A stretch of DNA of 64,000 nt. Origin: Molanna angustata. Its lineage: Eukaryota; Arthropoda; Insecta; Trichoptera; Molannidae. A model generated the notes under the pieces. That model made no database searches. It saw nothing but the letters and a program-made list of their open reading frames with translations, and was not told the DNA's origin. The stretch lies in contig OY754972.1 of NCBI GenBank assembly GCA_963576475.1, positions 35,068,556 to 35,132,555 of the forward strand, given 5' to 3'. Below, piece after piece: positions 21,171 through 33,319 of the stretch (the stretch's first letter is position 1; each line of letters opens with the position of its first letter). The position numbers and the translations under genes are program-made.

Positions 21171-22655
21171 TATACAGAATAATTTTGTATTTGTGATAAG
21201 TTATTATTTGAGAATTTTATAGTGCCAAATTATTTTGGAAAAAAAATAACAACTTGTTTTTGAGTCGAATTCGGATATTGAAATTAGATGGATATTATTT
21301 TACTACTGAAACAATAAACAGACAAGGAAGCACTGAAATCTCATTTCTCAAAAGGGTGATTTTTCATTTTATTATGTCTAATTCAAAGTTATTTACCAGA
21401 TTATCATAATGTTCACAGAAGGTTGAGGGGAATTCTTCGACGAGACCACAATTGGGGAGAATGTGAGCGATTTCATAATAATAATATATTTCGGGGTAAA
21501 TAATATTTGTGATCAAAATAACATTCCTTAATAAAATTGCGTTTCAGAGGGTAATATAACACTCCTTATATTGGGTCATGATAGTCGTATTGTAATATCA
21601 CTCTACAAGAATGAAAATTTCTTATATAAACAATATTCATATACCTACCTTCTTCTTTCTTAAATTATCCATATGATCGCAAGACTTAAAAGAAATACCA
21701 TCATAGTTCTTTTATGAAAAAAAAAAAATCTCATTGCGTTAATAATATACTACTTGAAACAAACGTTTGATCTTTTATATTGAATAAGAAATTGAAAAAT
21801 GTTTTTCACGATGACTCTTGATTTCCAGAATTTTTTTATTAGAAAATCTAAGCCTTTCTTTGCCAAAACCTTGAGAGTCTTATATAATTTAATCTTATAA
21901 CGAAGACTAAAAGAGAACTTGGCAAAATCTGTTTGAGAACTTCTTTTCAATCTCAGTTTACATAGAACAAATTGCAAATCAACAATTACGTATTGATTGA
22001 AAGATGTCGCATTATACGGTATTTTGATCTGAGAAAGTACACAAATTAATACAAAAAAATATCTTGCGTGCAAAACAAATCCAGGAATTTGTTTTGCATA
22101 GAGGTTTCCTGGGACAACAAATCCAACTATATCGCCAGTTTTTCGCTGATCTTCCGGGTTGGTATATTATATTTTCTTTCTGGGATATGTTTTATTACCA
22201 CGTGTAAAGGCCTGCCACTGTTCATTCTTTCTTTACTGCCCAATTTCCTCTTGCAAGCTACAAAAATTACCGTGTTTCGGATTGTATGCATATACGTATG
22301 TATGTCTTCAAAACTGTAGTGACTATCTAGATAAAGACGGTTGCAAAATATGGAACATTTTATGGCATATAAACATGTACGTACATTTATTACCTAATTC
22401 CTTTCATTCCGTCAACAGCTATTCAGAGGAATGAGATAAAGTCACCTATAGGTATATTATGTACATACATACATGCATATCGACCGCCATTGTTTGTTGT
22501 TGCAACGCCATACAATACCTGAACTCCGCTACCTACCTACATACCTAGGTACAATACTGTTTACAAGTCAAAACAATGAAATTCATAACACATGAACATA
22601 ATATTATCATAGTCAATATAACACTAAATTTACTAACTGAAGTTACGTAGCATTA
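21171..22655. other. No gene seen
   Basis: AT-rich filler. Frames at 21750-22073 (minus) and 22068-22434 (plus) are short and have no family signature. CATA and TACC microsatellite patches lie at 22455-22550. Confidence 0.35.
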
Positions 22656-22722
22656 TAATAATAATAGTAAATTTTATTTAGACGTAGTAAAAACATATAT
22701 AAAAATTAATACATCTAAGACA
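22656..22722. repeat. Dispersed repeat, also at 61609-61672
   Basis: TAATAATAATAGTAAATTTT then TTAGACGTA...TTAATACATCTA, nearly repeated at 61609. In reverse it looks like a LINE 3' end with an (ATT)n tail. Confidence 0.6.
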
Positions 22723-22725
22723 AAG

Positions 22726-23205
22726 GTGTGGCAGTCGGCCGTTTTGGGCCACGACCATCCCTACGATGAGCCGGTGACGCGGCGAGCGGTATATAAACGC
22801 GCACGCGCGAGGCGCGTGTACCACTCTGCGCCCGATCGTCACGTCTCCGGTCTCATACCGTTAATATAATTTTAGCTCCGCAAATTCATTACAACATTGT
22901 TATTTAGTTAATTAATTGTAAATCTGTATTTGAGTGTTTTTATTAATTTTTGTTTGTGCCACAATAAACGTAAGTACCAAGACTTGGCGTATGTAATTTC
23001 ATGACTATATTCAATTCCTTAATTATACTATTTATATTTGTGTGTTTGCTCTCAGCAGCACATAAGTAAAAGGGAGAGGTTTGGTCATCCAGGACACACG
23101 AATACTCTCTCGAACAACGGGTTCGATCCCCGGTGTCCGAGAGTTATATTCAAGATCCTGATACTTTCATGTAGTTTTCATGGGCATTACCTCAACCCCC
23201 TCATT
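22726..23205 (+). other. LTR-like or promoter-like GC-rich block
   Basis: Starts TGTGGCAGTCGGCCG. It has a TATA box in GGTATATAAACGCGC (22788-22802), a GC-rich start-site region, and AATAAA in CCACAATAAACG near 22961. It ends before TTGGTGACCCACGACGATTG (23202-23221), which resembles the primer-site region of insect Gypsy elements as I recall them. A box-B-like GGGTTCGATCCCCGG lies at 23118-23132. No second LTR or pol gene is visible, so a solo or truncated LTR is the best guess. Confidence 0.45.
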
Positions 23206-25978
23206 GGTGACCCACGACGATTGATTAAAATACATCCCTTCATTGATCTTCACGACGATTGATTAGATAGATTTTGTTAAATTTTTTTGCTTAAAATTTT
23301 AGAAGTACCTCGAAACGTTTTAATTTTTTAGAGTTTTTTTAGTATTCTTGAGCGCAGTATATAGCTTATAAAGCATTTTTCAAAACAGCAATTCGTGTTT
23401 TCTTTTAAAAAATCGATATATTTGATTCATACTAAAATTCTAATTGTCACAGACACTAAAATACCTTGCAGTAAAATTTTATAATAGTATTTAAAATGTT
23501 GTAAAACCTATCAACTATATTTTAAAAAAATAATTGTGAAAACGGCAATCATTATCTGTAAATTGAATTGAAAATAAAAGTCTGATTCAAGATTAATTTT
23601 GATATTGTGAAAATTCAAATCTCTAGCGCGAGTTCAAAAAAATAATTTTACCGCCAGTTGTGAAAAAGTAGATGTTGCAACGGTGTACAATATTGTTACG
23701 CAAAAAAATAAAAACTACGAACGTGGCTTCTGGTTGACAAGCAAATTTGTCAGGTTCAAAACGATTGTTTTATTTATCAGGATGAAATAGATTTCATCAA
23801 TAAATAAATACATACATTTATTACCATTTATACAGTTATTCACAGAATTATTACCCGTGTGAGTGTGTGACTTATCATTGTTTAAAAAAAGTTTTTGATG
23901 TTTATAAGCCGTGTAAATCTTCTAAGAAGAAATATAAGAAATATTTGAGAGCGTGACGAGCGGGGCAGAGAGGTCTTCGTGGTTTTAAACAGGTCGTATT
24001 CATTTTTATATATATGTTATAATTTAATACGATGTAAGATCAATATTTTAATTTAGTATATCTTTGTCATAGCGGAAACCACGAATACGCTATTTATATT
24101 TTTTTTTTGCATGAATAAATCTACGCCATAGTGAAGGAGGCGCATATACTTAATTTATAAATGAAAAATTGCATCTGTGTCTGTGTAATAATTCATTCTA
24201 TGGAACAATTATAATTTTCAATTGCATCTGTGAACAAATATAATGGAAATATTATTACAACTATAACAACTGAGACTAATTCTTGTTTGAAAATAATAAC
24301 GCAACTTGTATTGATATAATATTTGTATAAAGTTTTACTTAAGTTATGAAAACGTTTAACAATTTTTGATTTTACAGAGAAATGATACCTACACTCTAAA
24401 TGTATATAATCAAGGATCATTGAAGCCAAAAAATGATAATAAGAGATTATTGGAGAAAAAGTTAATAAAGGTGCAATCTACCCAAGATAAGTAAAACTTA
24501 ATTTAAATGTTAAAGTAATATTTGCCAGTCATATTTATAATTATTTTTCAATTTTCTAATTTAACTATTTGTCCAAAAGCTATTCTAAAAAAGTAAATAT
24601 GGTATATAATACAGATGCACGAGTATATTTATACATAAATAATATTATTTTTCTATTTAAAATGTTTGCATAATTCAATTTAAAAAACTGAATCTATAAT
24701 TGCATTTAATAGTGTGGTTGATTAGATATTCATTTATATAAAGAAATGTATTAATACCTATTATATTAAATTGTCATTTGAATTAATGTATTGAGAAAGT
24801 GTACCGTATACGCAGTATATTTAAAAATAAAATTATGATTGTATATCTATTAAATATTAACCTACAGATTGTTTATGAAAGTAATACTTATCGCAATGTC
24901 AGTTGTCCGACTATAGCATGAGAGCCGGCAACTTTGTAATCTAGGGAAAACATTTGAAACATTGAACCACGGAATGAGAATACGTGGACAATGTGTCAAA
25001 TTAAAATTTAATTTTTATTGCAAACATATAATCATGATGTGAATATTTAGATAACAAACTATTATATTGAGATAACAATCATTGAAAATATGTGAACAAA
25101 AACTTTATTTTGAAATCAATTTTTTATACATTTATTTACTGATATATATTTTTTTAATGATATTTTCTAAGAAAAAATATTTTAAAGGAACATAATAAGG
25201 TTCATTTTTTTTACAAATATTGTGAAAATTTAGCCATCTGATAATAATGGCGCATGCAATGTATAGTTATCATTATAAAATTATTAAACATCGCAAACAT
25301 AAAAATTTATATTATAAAATTTTAAAAAATGTAGAAACTGATAACTTGTAATGTAATGTAGGATTCAAGAAGAAGACCATCCACATCATGGGGCTTCCTG
25401 CTACTGCAACAAGATACTCCACCAGATCTTCGAACAACCACGCAGAATCCTATTGATGACGATCCACTACAGCATCGTCACACTCCAAGGTCAATAAAGA
25501 AGTATGGAACTTTATCACTAAGATGCATCTGCCATGCCAATCTGTAAGCAGCATCAATGCCAGCAGTCTCACGGAGCATCGTGGAGGACCGTCGTTGGTA
25601 CCGTCACCACTCACGCCCGCCACTGCTGATGAACCAGCCTCAAAGGTATGGTAAGAGTATGGCAAGTAAACGTATGGTAAGAGTATGACAATTATCAAAA
25701 CATGTAAAACTATGGAGAACATTAATAGTTTTTAACTATGTATTCAGAACTTAGCCTACGAAAGGTGACAATAATACTCGTGGTTTCTTTTATGTTAGGT
25801 GGTAAATTATTATAAATTTTGAGACCTTTATGGTACTTATAAACTATTATTAATAAGGTCATGTGTTAAATATTAAGCGTCTTACATATAAACGTAAACT
25901 ATCTATAGTACCTGGTAATAGAGCGTGATTAAGGAGAAAGTTTACTTATAAACCGTGACTATCTACATATATTACACC
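23206..25978. other. AT-rich region, no gene seen
   Basis: Long AT-rich stretch. A GC-richer patch at 25360-25660 has short open frames on both strands but no recognisable domain. If the LTR-like blocks on either side belong to one element, this would be its gutted interior. Nothing in the sequence proves that. Confidence 0.35.
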
Positions 25979-26718
25979 TGTGGCAGACCACCTTCGAGAA
26001 ATTACTTTCTCGCGCGCCTAGTGATAGCAAAAATATTCGTTCACTAGGCCGAGTTCATTGCCCTCGATGCCAAGCGAGCGACAATACTCGACAGAAGCGA
26101 TATGACAATACGGCAATGTTACTAGAAAGTTCGCGGGCAATGAACTTGCCACCCTTGCCGGATGCACTATATAAGGGAGCGTTCGCCTGTACAGAGGTCA
26201 CTTTATCACGCGAACACTCGGTCACTCGGTCACTCAATCACTCGTCTCATTCAGATCCTTCGGCTTACTCGGCTCACTCGGTTCATAATGATCATTCGGC
26301 TCTCTCGGCTTACTCGGCTTACTCGGCTTACTCGGCTCACTCGGCTGACAAAGATCATTTTTCCGACTCGTTCGCTAACTCGCTCGCTGATATATTATAC
26401 TGTACCTATCGATATATCTACCATAACTACCTATCGTGAGAAAGTTTCTCGTATGCGCGTTATAAATATTTCCCCACGCTTATTATTGTGTTATCTGTTG
26501 TAAATTTTCTGTGTTTAAATTAGGTATAAATTATTTGTGAACAATACATTGTTGTAAGTTGAAACCATTCTTTATTTTCTCAAACCGCTGTCTGTTTTTA
26601 CTAAATCACTATTGTATTAAACCCGAGTATCTTGATATTCATCTGCCGTGAAATCTAGACTTAACTTGTTAACGTGATCTGCTACACACCTTTATTTCGT
26701 AGACGTCAAGTTGTGACA
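25979..26718 (+). other. Candidate LTR with TATA box and ACTCGG repeats
   Basis: Starts TGTGGCAGACC and ends GTTGTGACA (TG...CA form, 740 bp). TATA is in GCACTATATAAGGGAGCG (26163-26180). A transcribed-leader-like GC-rich tract follows with 9-bp repeats, then a possible AATAAA-less 3' part. No matching 5-bp target duplication was found, and no primer site follows. It could equally be a GC-rich promoter. The short frames at 26055-26503 are repeat artefacts. Confidence 0.4.
26206..26350. repeat. Imperfect 9-bp tandem repeat (TCGGCTTAC)
   Basis: Repeats of (T/A)CTCGGCT(T/C)A, about fourteen units. They lie 40-180 bp downstream of the TATA box of the LTR-like block. Confidence 0.75.
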
Positions 26719-27198
26719 GGTCGAGAGGCTGTTTAACGCTTAATGCTTCTTACTAAATATTTCAAAATGGCGGATCTTTCACATATATGTACATATGTTC
26801 CGACGCATATTTGAGATTGAGATAAAAATTGAATACTTGCAACGATTTTCCTTGTTATTCTTCATCACAATCGTGTTTAAATTGACTCAACTCAGTACAA
26901 AACGGTGTTTGTTCATTTTTCGATGTCAGTTATCCAAAAATTACATGCATTTATTTATTTTTTTGACATCTGTGAAGCCAATGCGGCCATATGAAAAAAT
27001 GAATGAGGGTGTTGGTAAACAATTCGGTGAAATAGTTAGTCACATCTTAGTATGCGTTTATAAGAAAGATTTTTACTCTCCACGCTTCCATATTGATTAA
27101 AAAAATATGCTTAAAAATTGTGAAATCATGACTCTCCACTATTCCATAGTGTGGACAGTAAAAACACCTTCGGTTGGAATTAACGAAGCATTAAATAT
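26719..27198. other. No gene seen
   Basis: AT-rich. The 101-codon frame at 26795-27100 has no family signature. Confidence 0.35.
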
Positions 27199-27399
27199 TC
27201 CAACTGTCGATTCGTTCATGAGAATTCAATTCTCTGAATGAATCGATATTATTAAACCAAGATGCGTGTACAAAGGAAAATTTTGTATGGCGTAGTGGAC
27301 TTTTTGCATGCTAATAACACCAACTAGAGGCCTCGCAGCATATATGTTCCCGTGCATGGATTTACTCAGATTTCGGAGTGGAACATTTTATGTGAGTTT

Positions 27400-27494
<95 letters not shown>

Positions 27495-27524
27495 GTGTCT
27501 GTGTGTGTCTGTGTGTGTGTGTGT

Positions 27525-27567
<43 letters not shown>

Positions 27568-27584
27568 TGTGTGTGTCTGTGTGT

Positions 27585-27623
<39 letters not shown>

Positions 27624-28404
27624 TGTGTGTGTCTGTGTGTGGGCGTGTGTGTGTCTGTGTGTCCGTCCCCCCTTATAACTTTTGATCCGCTCAATTTACA
27701 GAGCCCAAATTTTCAGAATATATAGTTTTTAAGTCTACAAAACTTTTATACTCAGAATTGTGAATTTTGTTTCAGTCAGGGGTTATCAACTTTTGAATTT
27801 TTACTTTATTTTTTCATATATCTCAGAAACCATTAAAGCTAAAACGCTGAAAATTGGTATAAAGATAGACAAATACAAAATCTCAATTCCAGGGTTTCTC
27901 AAACATTTTTTATTAAGAAAAAAATTGTTTTTATGATAAATTTATGAGTTTAACTGCCTATATTTTCAAATATTTTAAAAATATCGAAAAAAGCCGAATC
28001 TCACCAACTAGATAATTTAATTTTCTATAAAAATATATCTACATTTTATAAGCACATCTCAAATTTTTTTTAATAATTTTTATAAAAATTGTATTTAGTG
28101 ACGACATTGCTTCATACAATTTGTCTGGCAGTCGCCTACACACAATATCTAAGAAGTGATACTAATCTCCAAACATACATACATACCCTCATGCTGTTCA
28201 TATTCAGGGTAGGATCAAAGGACTGACCTCTATACTATCCTATCTTGAAATACATACATACCTAGGTACATGTGTTGTATAGAAAACCAAATATCTTAAA
28301 ATATTAAATAATTTGTATTTATGGGTTTATAGTTTGGTACTTATTCTTCAACTATACGTACTATCGCTATCGACAGTTGGATCTCATGTGTTACATGCAA
28401 CTAG
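27199..28404 (+). mobile_element. Helentron-like element, copy D (full length, long GT tract)
   Basis: Starts TCCAACTGTCGATTCGTTCA and ends TTACATGCAACTAG with T on both flanks. The 5' end is the second subtype. TCGATTCGTTCATGAGAATT pairs with AATTCTCTGAATGAATCGA to make an almost perfect 5' hairpin. The GT tract is expanded to about 265 bp. The remaining internal order is as in copy J. Confidence 0.88.
27398..27662. repeat. (GT)n microsatellite inside Helentron copy D
   Basis: About 265 bp of GT with scattered TC interruptions. Reading frames of Cys/Val or Thr/His here are repeat artefacts. Confidence 0.95.
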
Positions 28405-29107
28405 TAATATAAAGTTGTTTGTATAATATTCTTTTTCCAACGTATAATATGTGTCATGACCAATCACACTGCCAAATTGATGTGATTGGTCAAAATGTCT
28501 AACGGCAGTTATTATAGATTGATCCGTCAGAGAATTTGATACCAATATATCGCACTGATAATTGCGACGACGACGGTGGAATTTACATGCATCGCTTGAT
28601 GCGCAATCTATTAATAGTCTTTATCCGAAATACGTGGTTCCGGAACAAGTGATCAATACATAGGTATTTTAGAAATTGAATGATATGATGCAATCAATTT
28701 TGACGGTGTATTTTTTATTTCGTCAACACAACCAATTAGTTTGAAAATTGGTTAAACTCTGTCTAGTTGTATAATGCATCCTTCATTAGCAAAGTTAAAC
28801 TGCAAAGTTTTTGGGTTAGAGTAGAAATAAATTTTGAAATTATCAAATAAAAAATAACACAGTGTCTATTTCGTCTCAGCTTCGATTATTTACGACCGAG
28901 CTTTTGAAGATTCTTTTAAGGTCTACAAAAAATATAGCGTTTCAAGTTTCTTTAAGACCTTGATCATTTTATTTTTATTCATTAAGTAGGTACCTACCAG
29001 AATAAGTAGGTATGGGTAAAATGTTGTACTTAGAAAAATGATAATTATGTCCAGAAGAGAACGTGAGAATGTAGGTAGAAATGTACCTACATATACAATT
29101 CAAAGGT
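28405..29107. other. No gene seen
   Basis: AT-rich filler with no supported feature. Confidence 0.4.
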
Positions 29108-29365
29108 CTTCTTCTTCTTCTTCTTCAGCCTGTTTTCATCCATTCTTGGACATAGGCCTCCCCCTTGATCCTCCACAGCTCCCTGTCTTGGGCAAACTGC
29201 ATCCATCTCCCTCCGGCACATTTCTTGATGTCATCAGACCACCTTGTCTGGGGTCTGCCGACACCTCTTCGGCTTGTTCTCGGTCGCCATTCTAAGATCT
29301 TTTTGTTCCATCGTGAATCCTGGCATCTGGCAATATGCCCAGCCCAGCTCAACTTAAGACCATAA
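29108..29365 (-). pseudogene. RTE-type LINE RT C-terminal fragment
   Basis: The minus frame reads LSWAGHIARCQDSRWNKKIL, EWRPRTSRRGVGRPQTRWSD, DIKKCAGGRWMQFAQDRELW and EAYVQEWMKTG. This is a clear end of an RTE-like endonuclease/RT protein. The coding strand then runs into (GAA)n (TTCTTCTTCTTCTTC at 29108-29125). It is 5'-truncated, with no palm domain. Confidence 0.85.
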
Positions 29366-29539
29366 AAAGGTCAAAGGTCTACTTAATATTATTAATTTAC
29401 AACTTGACTATATGTAATCTTACGGTTATGTAGGTTCGGCCATACCCACTACATACATAAAACTGGGAAAGCTTCGGATCAACCTCAAATGATAAATAAT
29501 AAGACCCGTCATGTCCATCTGCTGATAGTCGTGAAACAA

Positions 29540-29625
29540 TAGAACCGCAATTGGTTTCTGTGTCTGCATCCTAGGTTCCATTCCCAGCAAAGGAGAAATT
29601 CTATAAAAATAATTATTTGACACAA
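29540..29625 (+). mobile_element. Decayed SINE
   Basis: GTTTCTGTGTCTGCATCCTA, GGTTCCATTCCCAGCAAAGG and GAGAAATT resemble the head of the SINEs at 30714 and 31215. Box B is damaged. Confidence 0.4.
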
Positions 29626-29654
29626 AAAGCTTGCATCGACTGGGAGATATCGGT

Positions 29655-30260
29655 CTTCTTCTTCTTCTTCGTTTAGAAGACCTAGTTGTTCTGTTTTTCA
29701 GAAACTATGCCTCCTGGGATGACGTAGTCCAGCTATCCTTCCATCTCTTGGATGGTATTCCGGGTAGGCGGTGGCCACAAGGGATTTCATTCGCCGCTAT
29801 ATATGCAAGTCTATCACTGTCCATCCCTCTAATGCCTTCTTCTGGATCTACTCCACCGAACGATGTCCTCTATTCCACGTATTTTCCTTATTTGAACATT
29901 GCGAACACGATCTCGGAGAGTTATACCAGTGATTGACCTTAGAACCTTCATCTCCGTTGTCCTTAAGAGCCCCTTGGTTCGTACAGCGTTTCCACAGCAT
30001 ACGTCATGATCGGTCGCACGCATGTCTTATATATTCTGACCTTACTGTCAATACGCATGTGTTTATTTTTCCAGATCATACTTTTCAAACATCCAGATAC
30101 GACAGATCCTTTATTGACTTGTTCGCGGACTTCAGGTTATGGCTGCAGATCTCTACTCTTAAATATTTGAAACTCATTACTTGTTCCACATCATCAATAG
30201 TTAGCTTGCACTTTGAAGGTTGTTTGGATAGGAGATATCGGTAAGTTGAAATAAAAATCT
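29655..30260 (-). pseudogene. LINE RT fragment, thumb and C-terminal region
   Basis: Minus-strand frames give KLTIDDVEQVMSFKYLRVEI (30100-30230), then after disruptions TEMKVLRSITGITLRDRVRN, VQIRKIRGIEDIVRWSRSRR and a WRDH-type continuation. These follow each other in the order of an RTE-like RT after the YADD region. The coding strand ends in (GAA)n (TTCTTCTTCTTC at 29655-29667). Stops and frame changes make it a pseudogene. Confidence 0.75.
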
Positions 30261-30713
30261 CTCCGTAAAACTGAGGATGATACAATTTGAAGTTCCACGG
30301 ACGCGATATATTTTTTAAAGTTAACTTTTGGAATGAGGCAGTACTGTGGGCAGTACCCCATATTATAGGTACCTACCAACCAACCCTCCCTCCTACTATA
30401 GCTCCTAGCGTCTCTTCCTAACCATTCTGGACGACAGAGAAAAAAGGAAAAATTGAAAAACCGACACTGTCTAATGGAAAGCTCGTCGGGAAATTCGTTT
30501 CGTGTAAAACCATCAATTTAGGAGAGGAGGAAAGACTTGATTAACAATTTCTATAGGGGAAAAAAGAGAAATGAAATGTCGATACTTCGAAAATTCAAAA
30601 CCACTTGAAGATTTTGCACTAACCCAAATTTCCTAATCTATTCATCATTATTGGAATACAAATGTAGCTCAAAATACATACAAACAAACTATCACGATAT
30701 ATCCCACATTGCT
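30261..30713. other. No gene seen
   Basis: No coding or repeat signature that I can support. Confidence 0.35.
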
Positions 30714-30925
30714 GACCGCCGTGGCACAGTTGGTAAGCCGTTTAGTTTCTGTGCGGGCATCCTGGGTTCGAATCCCAGCAGAGAAGAATATTATTTAAAT
30801 TTATTTCTCAGGCAAATATTGCTTCTCTGGGCTGGAAACACTGGTTAGTTGGAAGAAATTACTATACGACAATAAACTAGCACTTGCGCAGGGTGCAAGG
30901 AGGTGTTTATTATTATTATTAATGT
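30714..30925 (+). mobile_element. tRNA-derived SINE, copy 1
   Basis: The tRNA-like head GACCGCCGTGGCACAGTTGG has box A. CCTGGGTTCGAATCCCAG is a strong box B and T arm. A shared body (GCTTCTCTGGGCTGGAAACA, TTGGAAGAAATT, CTTGCGCAGGGTGCAAGG) and a (TTA)n tail follow. Copies at 31215 and 39930 share head and body. Confidence 0.88.
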
Positions 30926-31214
30926 ATGATCCCAAACAGCAGTTTTGCTACTCCCTTTCGCATACCATTTCTCTCTCTCTCTAGCAAACAAGTAGAATGT
31001 GGCCAACACTTAATAATATAAAAATTTGCGTAGGTATATTTATTTTTTCTTTAGAGAACGGAATATTTTTTTAACGTACAAATAATACAAAAAAAGAAAT
31101 ATCCAGTAAGTAGTAGTAAGTTTTGACTTCCATATAATTACACAATTATGACACTCACTTAATGCAAATTTAAAACGAGTGGGTTGTGGCCAACGCTAAA
31201 CTCCTCATCAAGAG

Positions 31215-31435
31215 GACCGCCGAAGCACAGTTGGTAAGCCGTTCGGTTTCTCTGCGGGCGTCCTGGGTTCGATTCCCAGCAGAGGAGAAATTTATTTAAA
31301 TTTATTTCTCACACAAATATTGCTTCTCTGGGCTGGAAACACTGGTTAGTTGGAAGAAATTGCCATACGGCAATAACCTCGCCACTTGCGCAGGGTGCAA
31401 GGAAGTGTTCATTATTAATATTATTATTAACAAGT
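31215..31435 (+). mobile_element. tRNA-derived SINE, copy 2
   Basis: Same head, box B (GGGTTCGATTCCCAGC), body and ATT-rich tail as the copy at 30714, only about 300 bp away and in the same orientation. Confidence 0.88.
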
Positions 31436-32573
31436 CACTCTATAAACTATTCAAATTTTTTATGGAATATATTAAGCACCCATTTTTATGAAATGAGTTT
31501 GTTACATTATTTTTTATTTAAATATTTTATGATATACAAATTTGCAATATTTGAATAGAATCGAATGAGTACTTTAGTTTATAATCGAGAAAGTAAAATG
31601 AACACGCCGTACATAACACACAGCACATGGCATACACACACACAGATACATTGTGATGATACTTTCAGCATACAATCTCCACATGATACTAGTTGGTAAT
31701 CTGCAATAAAAATAGCCTTAAAAATTGCGAAATCATAACTCCCCACAATGTCCCCTTGGGTTAGTGAGGAGTAAAAAATTACGCAGTCGTAAAGTAGGAA
31801 ATAATAAAACATTCTGTATCTGATATGTACCTAATATGTATATTTTTTTGGTTAGGTACATATGTAGGTAGATACTTACTTGTCAGCCATATTTGATTCA
31901 CTGTCTCTTTTAGAATTTTACACTAAAATCTAAGCGAAAAAGTTTAAAAGAGGTTAGTTACTTTTCAATAATAATTATTGGAAAACAATGCCATTTATAT
32001 ATTTTTTTAAATAAAATATTCTAAGCAAATATCAGAAGTATATCTGTTTCGCTTTATCGCATACAAAATCACTGTCTTTACTCTTCTTGTCAATTATCCA
32101 TAGTGATGCTAGCGCGGACTTGACAGAAGTTTTCTATTATCTTTTGTAAGAAAGGGTGTTATGTAAACAAAGGGGGTTCGATTAATTAATTTTATTTCAT
32201 CAAAGTTTTTACCAAAGTACAATTTAACACGGGATTGATCTTAAAATTAGGCCTTTTAGGGTTTATGATCTGTCATTAGCAGGTTTAGGGAGAGCAATAA
32301 CTTTACAAAATAAAATTTAATCTTGATAAAATAAAATCACAAATTGAAAATACCGTTTTTCCCTGTTCTTCTTGTGCCTTGTTTCCGATTTCAATGTTTA
32401 TAAAAAGTCGTAATATGAAGTTTCACGTAACTGTCGCGTGATCATAAAAACAGTTTATATCTGATTCAGATTATAATTTTCTTCCGTTTTTAGAACAAAC
32501 CTGAGTTGAAATAAAAAAAAAAATATCTAGAAAATTCACTTACAGATTTTATGGACTTCTTGAAACGGCGCGT
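31436..32573. other. No gene seen
   Basis: AT-rich filler. The short minus frame at 31579-31812 has no family feature. Confidence 0.4.
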
Positions 32574-32975
32574 ATGGAATTTCAAAGAAATTTCAAAATA
32601 GGGTTTTTTATTCGAATATTTTTATTATTGCATATGCGTAAACATTGGATTTTTTTCCCTGTCGGGAGTCAAAGATATTTTTTAACAGATTTTTATGGCT
32701 GTAGTAAAAAATCCTTATTTTCAAGCGAAAAGAATTTCAGTATTACAATATATAGAACTTCCAAAATTGAATTGATAGGGATCTCATTAAAAAAGGCATA
32801 ATTGGTGAACGTTGCGCAAGCGCATAAAGTGATCACGTAAACCAGCCGATGACAGGTCGTAAGCCCTGTAGGTGCCTTGATTTCCCGGTTCTCCTACAAT
32901 AAATATTCCAACTTCGTCTCTATTGAGATAATTAAAAATCTGTTAAAAAATAGGGTTTTTTATTTTATCCTTACG
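32574..32975. repeat. Dispersed repeat, related to 46340-46500 and 62711-62893
   Basis: TTGCATATGCGTAAACATTGGA and CCCTGTCGGGAGTC recur (one inverted) at 62711-62893. GCCGATGACAGGTC, AGCCCTGTAGGTG and ATTCCAACTTCGTCTCTATT recur there and at 46340-46500 and 35116-35220. A non-autonomous DNA element is likely, but its ends are not defined. Confidence 0.5.
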
Positions 32976-33319
32976 GCAATTTATATCTACCGGTTAATTT
33001 TAAAATTGTATGCCAGCAATACACTAAGGAAATGTTTAAAATATGAAATGTTTGTTGGATATTGAGAACACACCATGTGGTACACCGTTCGGGAGAATGT
33101 AGAAAATTTTGGGTATTCAGATGATATTACAGCGAAAGATCTCCGAGACTTTAAGATATATACTCTATTATTATGGCTGCCACAATCATACTTAAAATCA
33201 ACATCCAGAAAAATAAATATCTTTACCTATCCTAAATAAAATACTTAAGATAACCACCCTGTAATGATGGACTGTTATAGAAGAAGTTGACGTATCTGGC
33301 TGGCATTCTCACAAACGCC

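Noticed and set aside
25979..26718. A complete LTR retrotransposon bounded by the blocks at 22726 and 25979
   Set aside because: The blocks share only their first few bases, and there is no gag or pol between them.
27308..27725. Cys/Val and Thr/His frames around the GT tract
   Set aside because: Microsatellite translation with no other coding feature.
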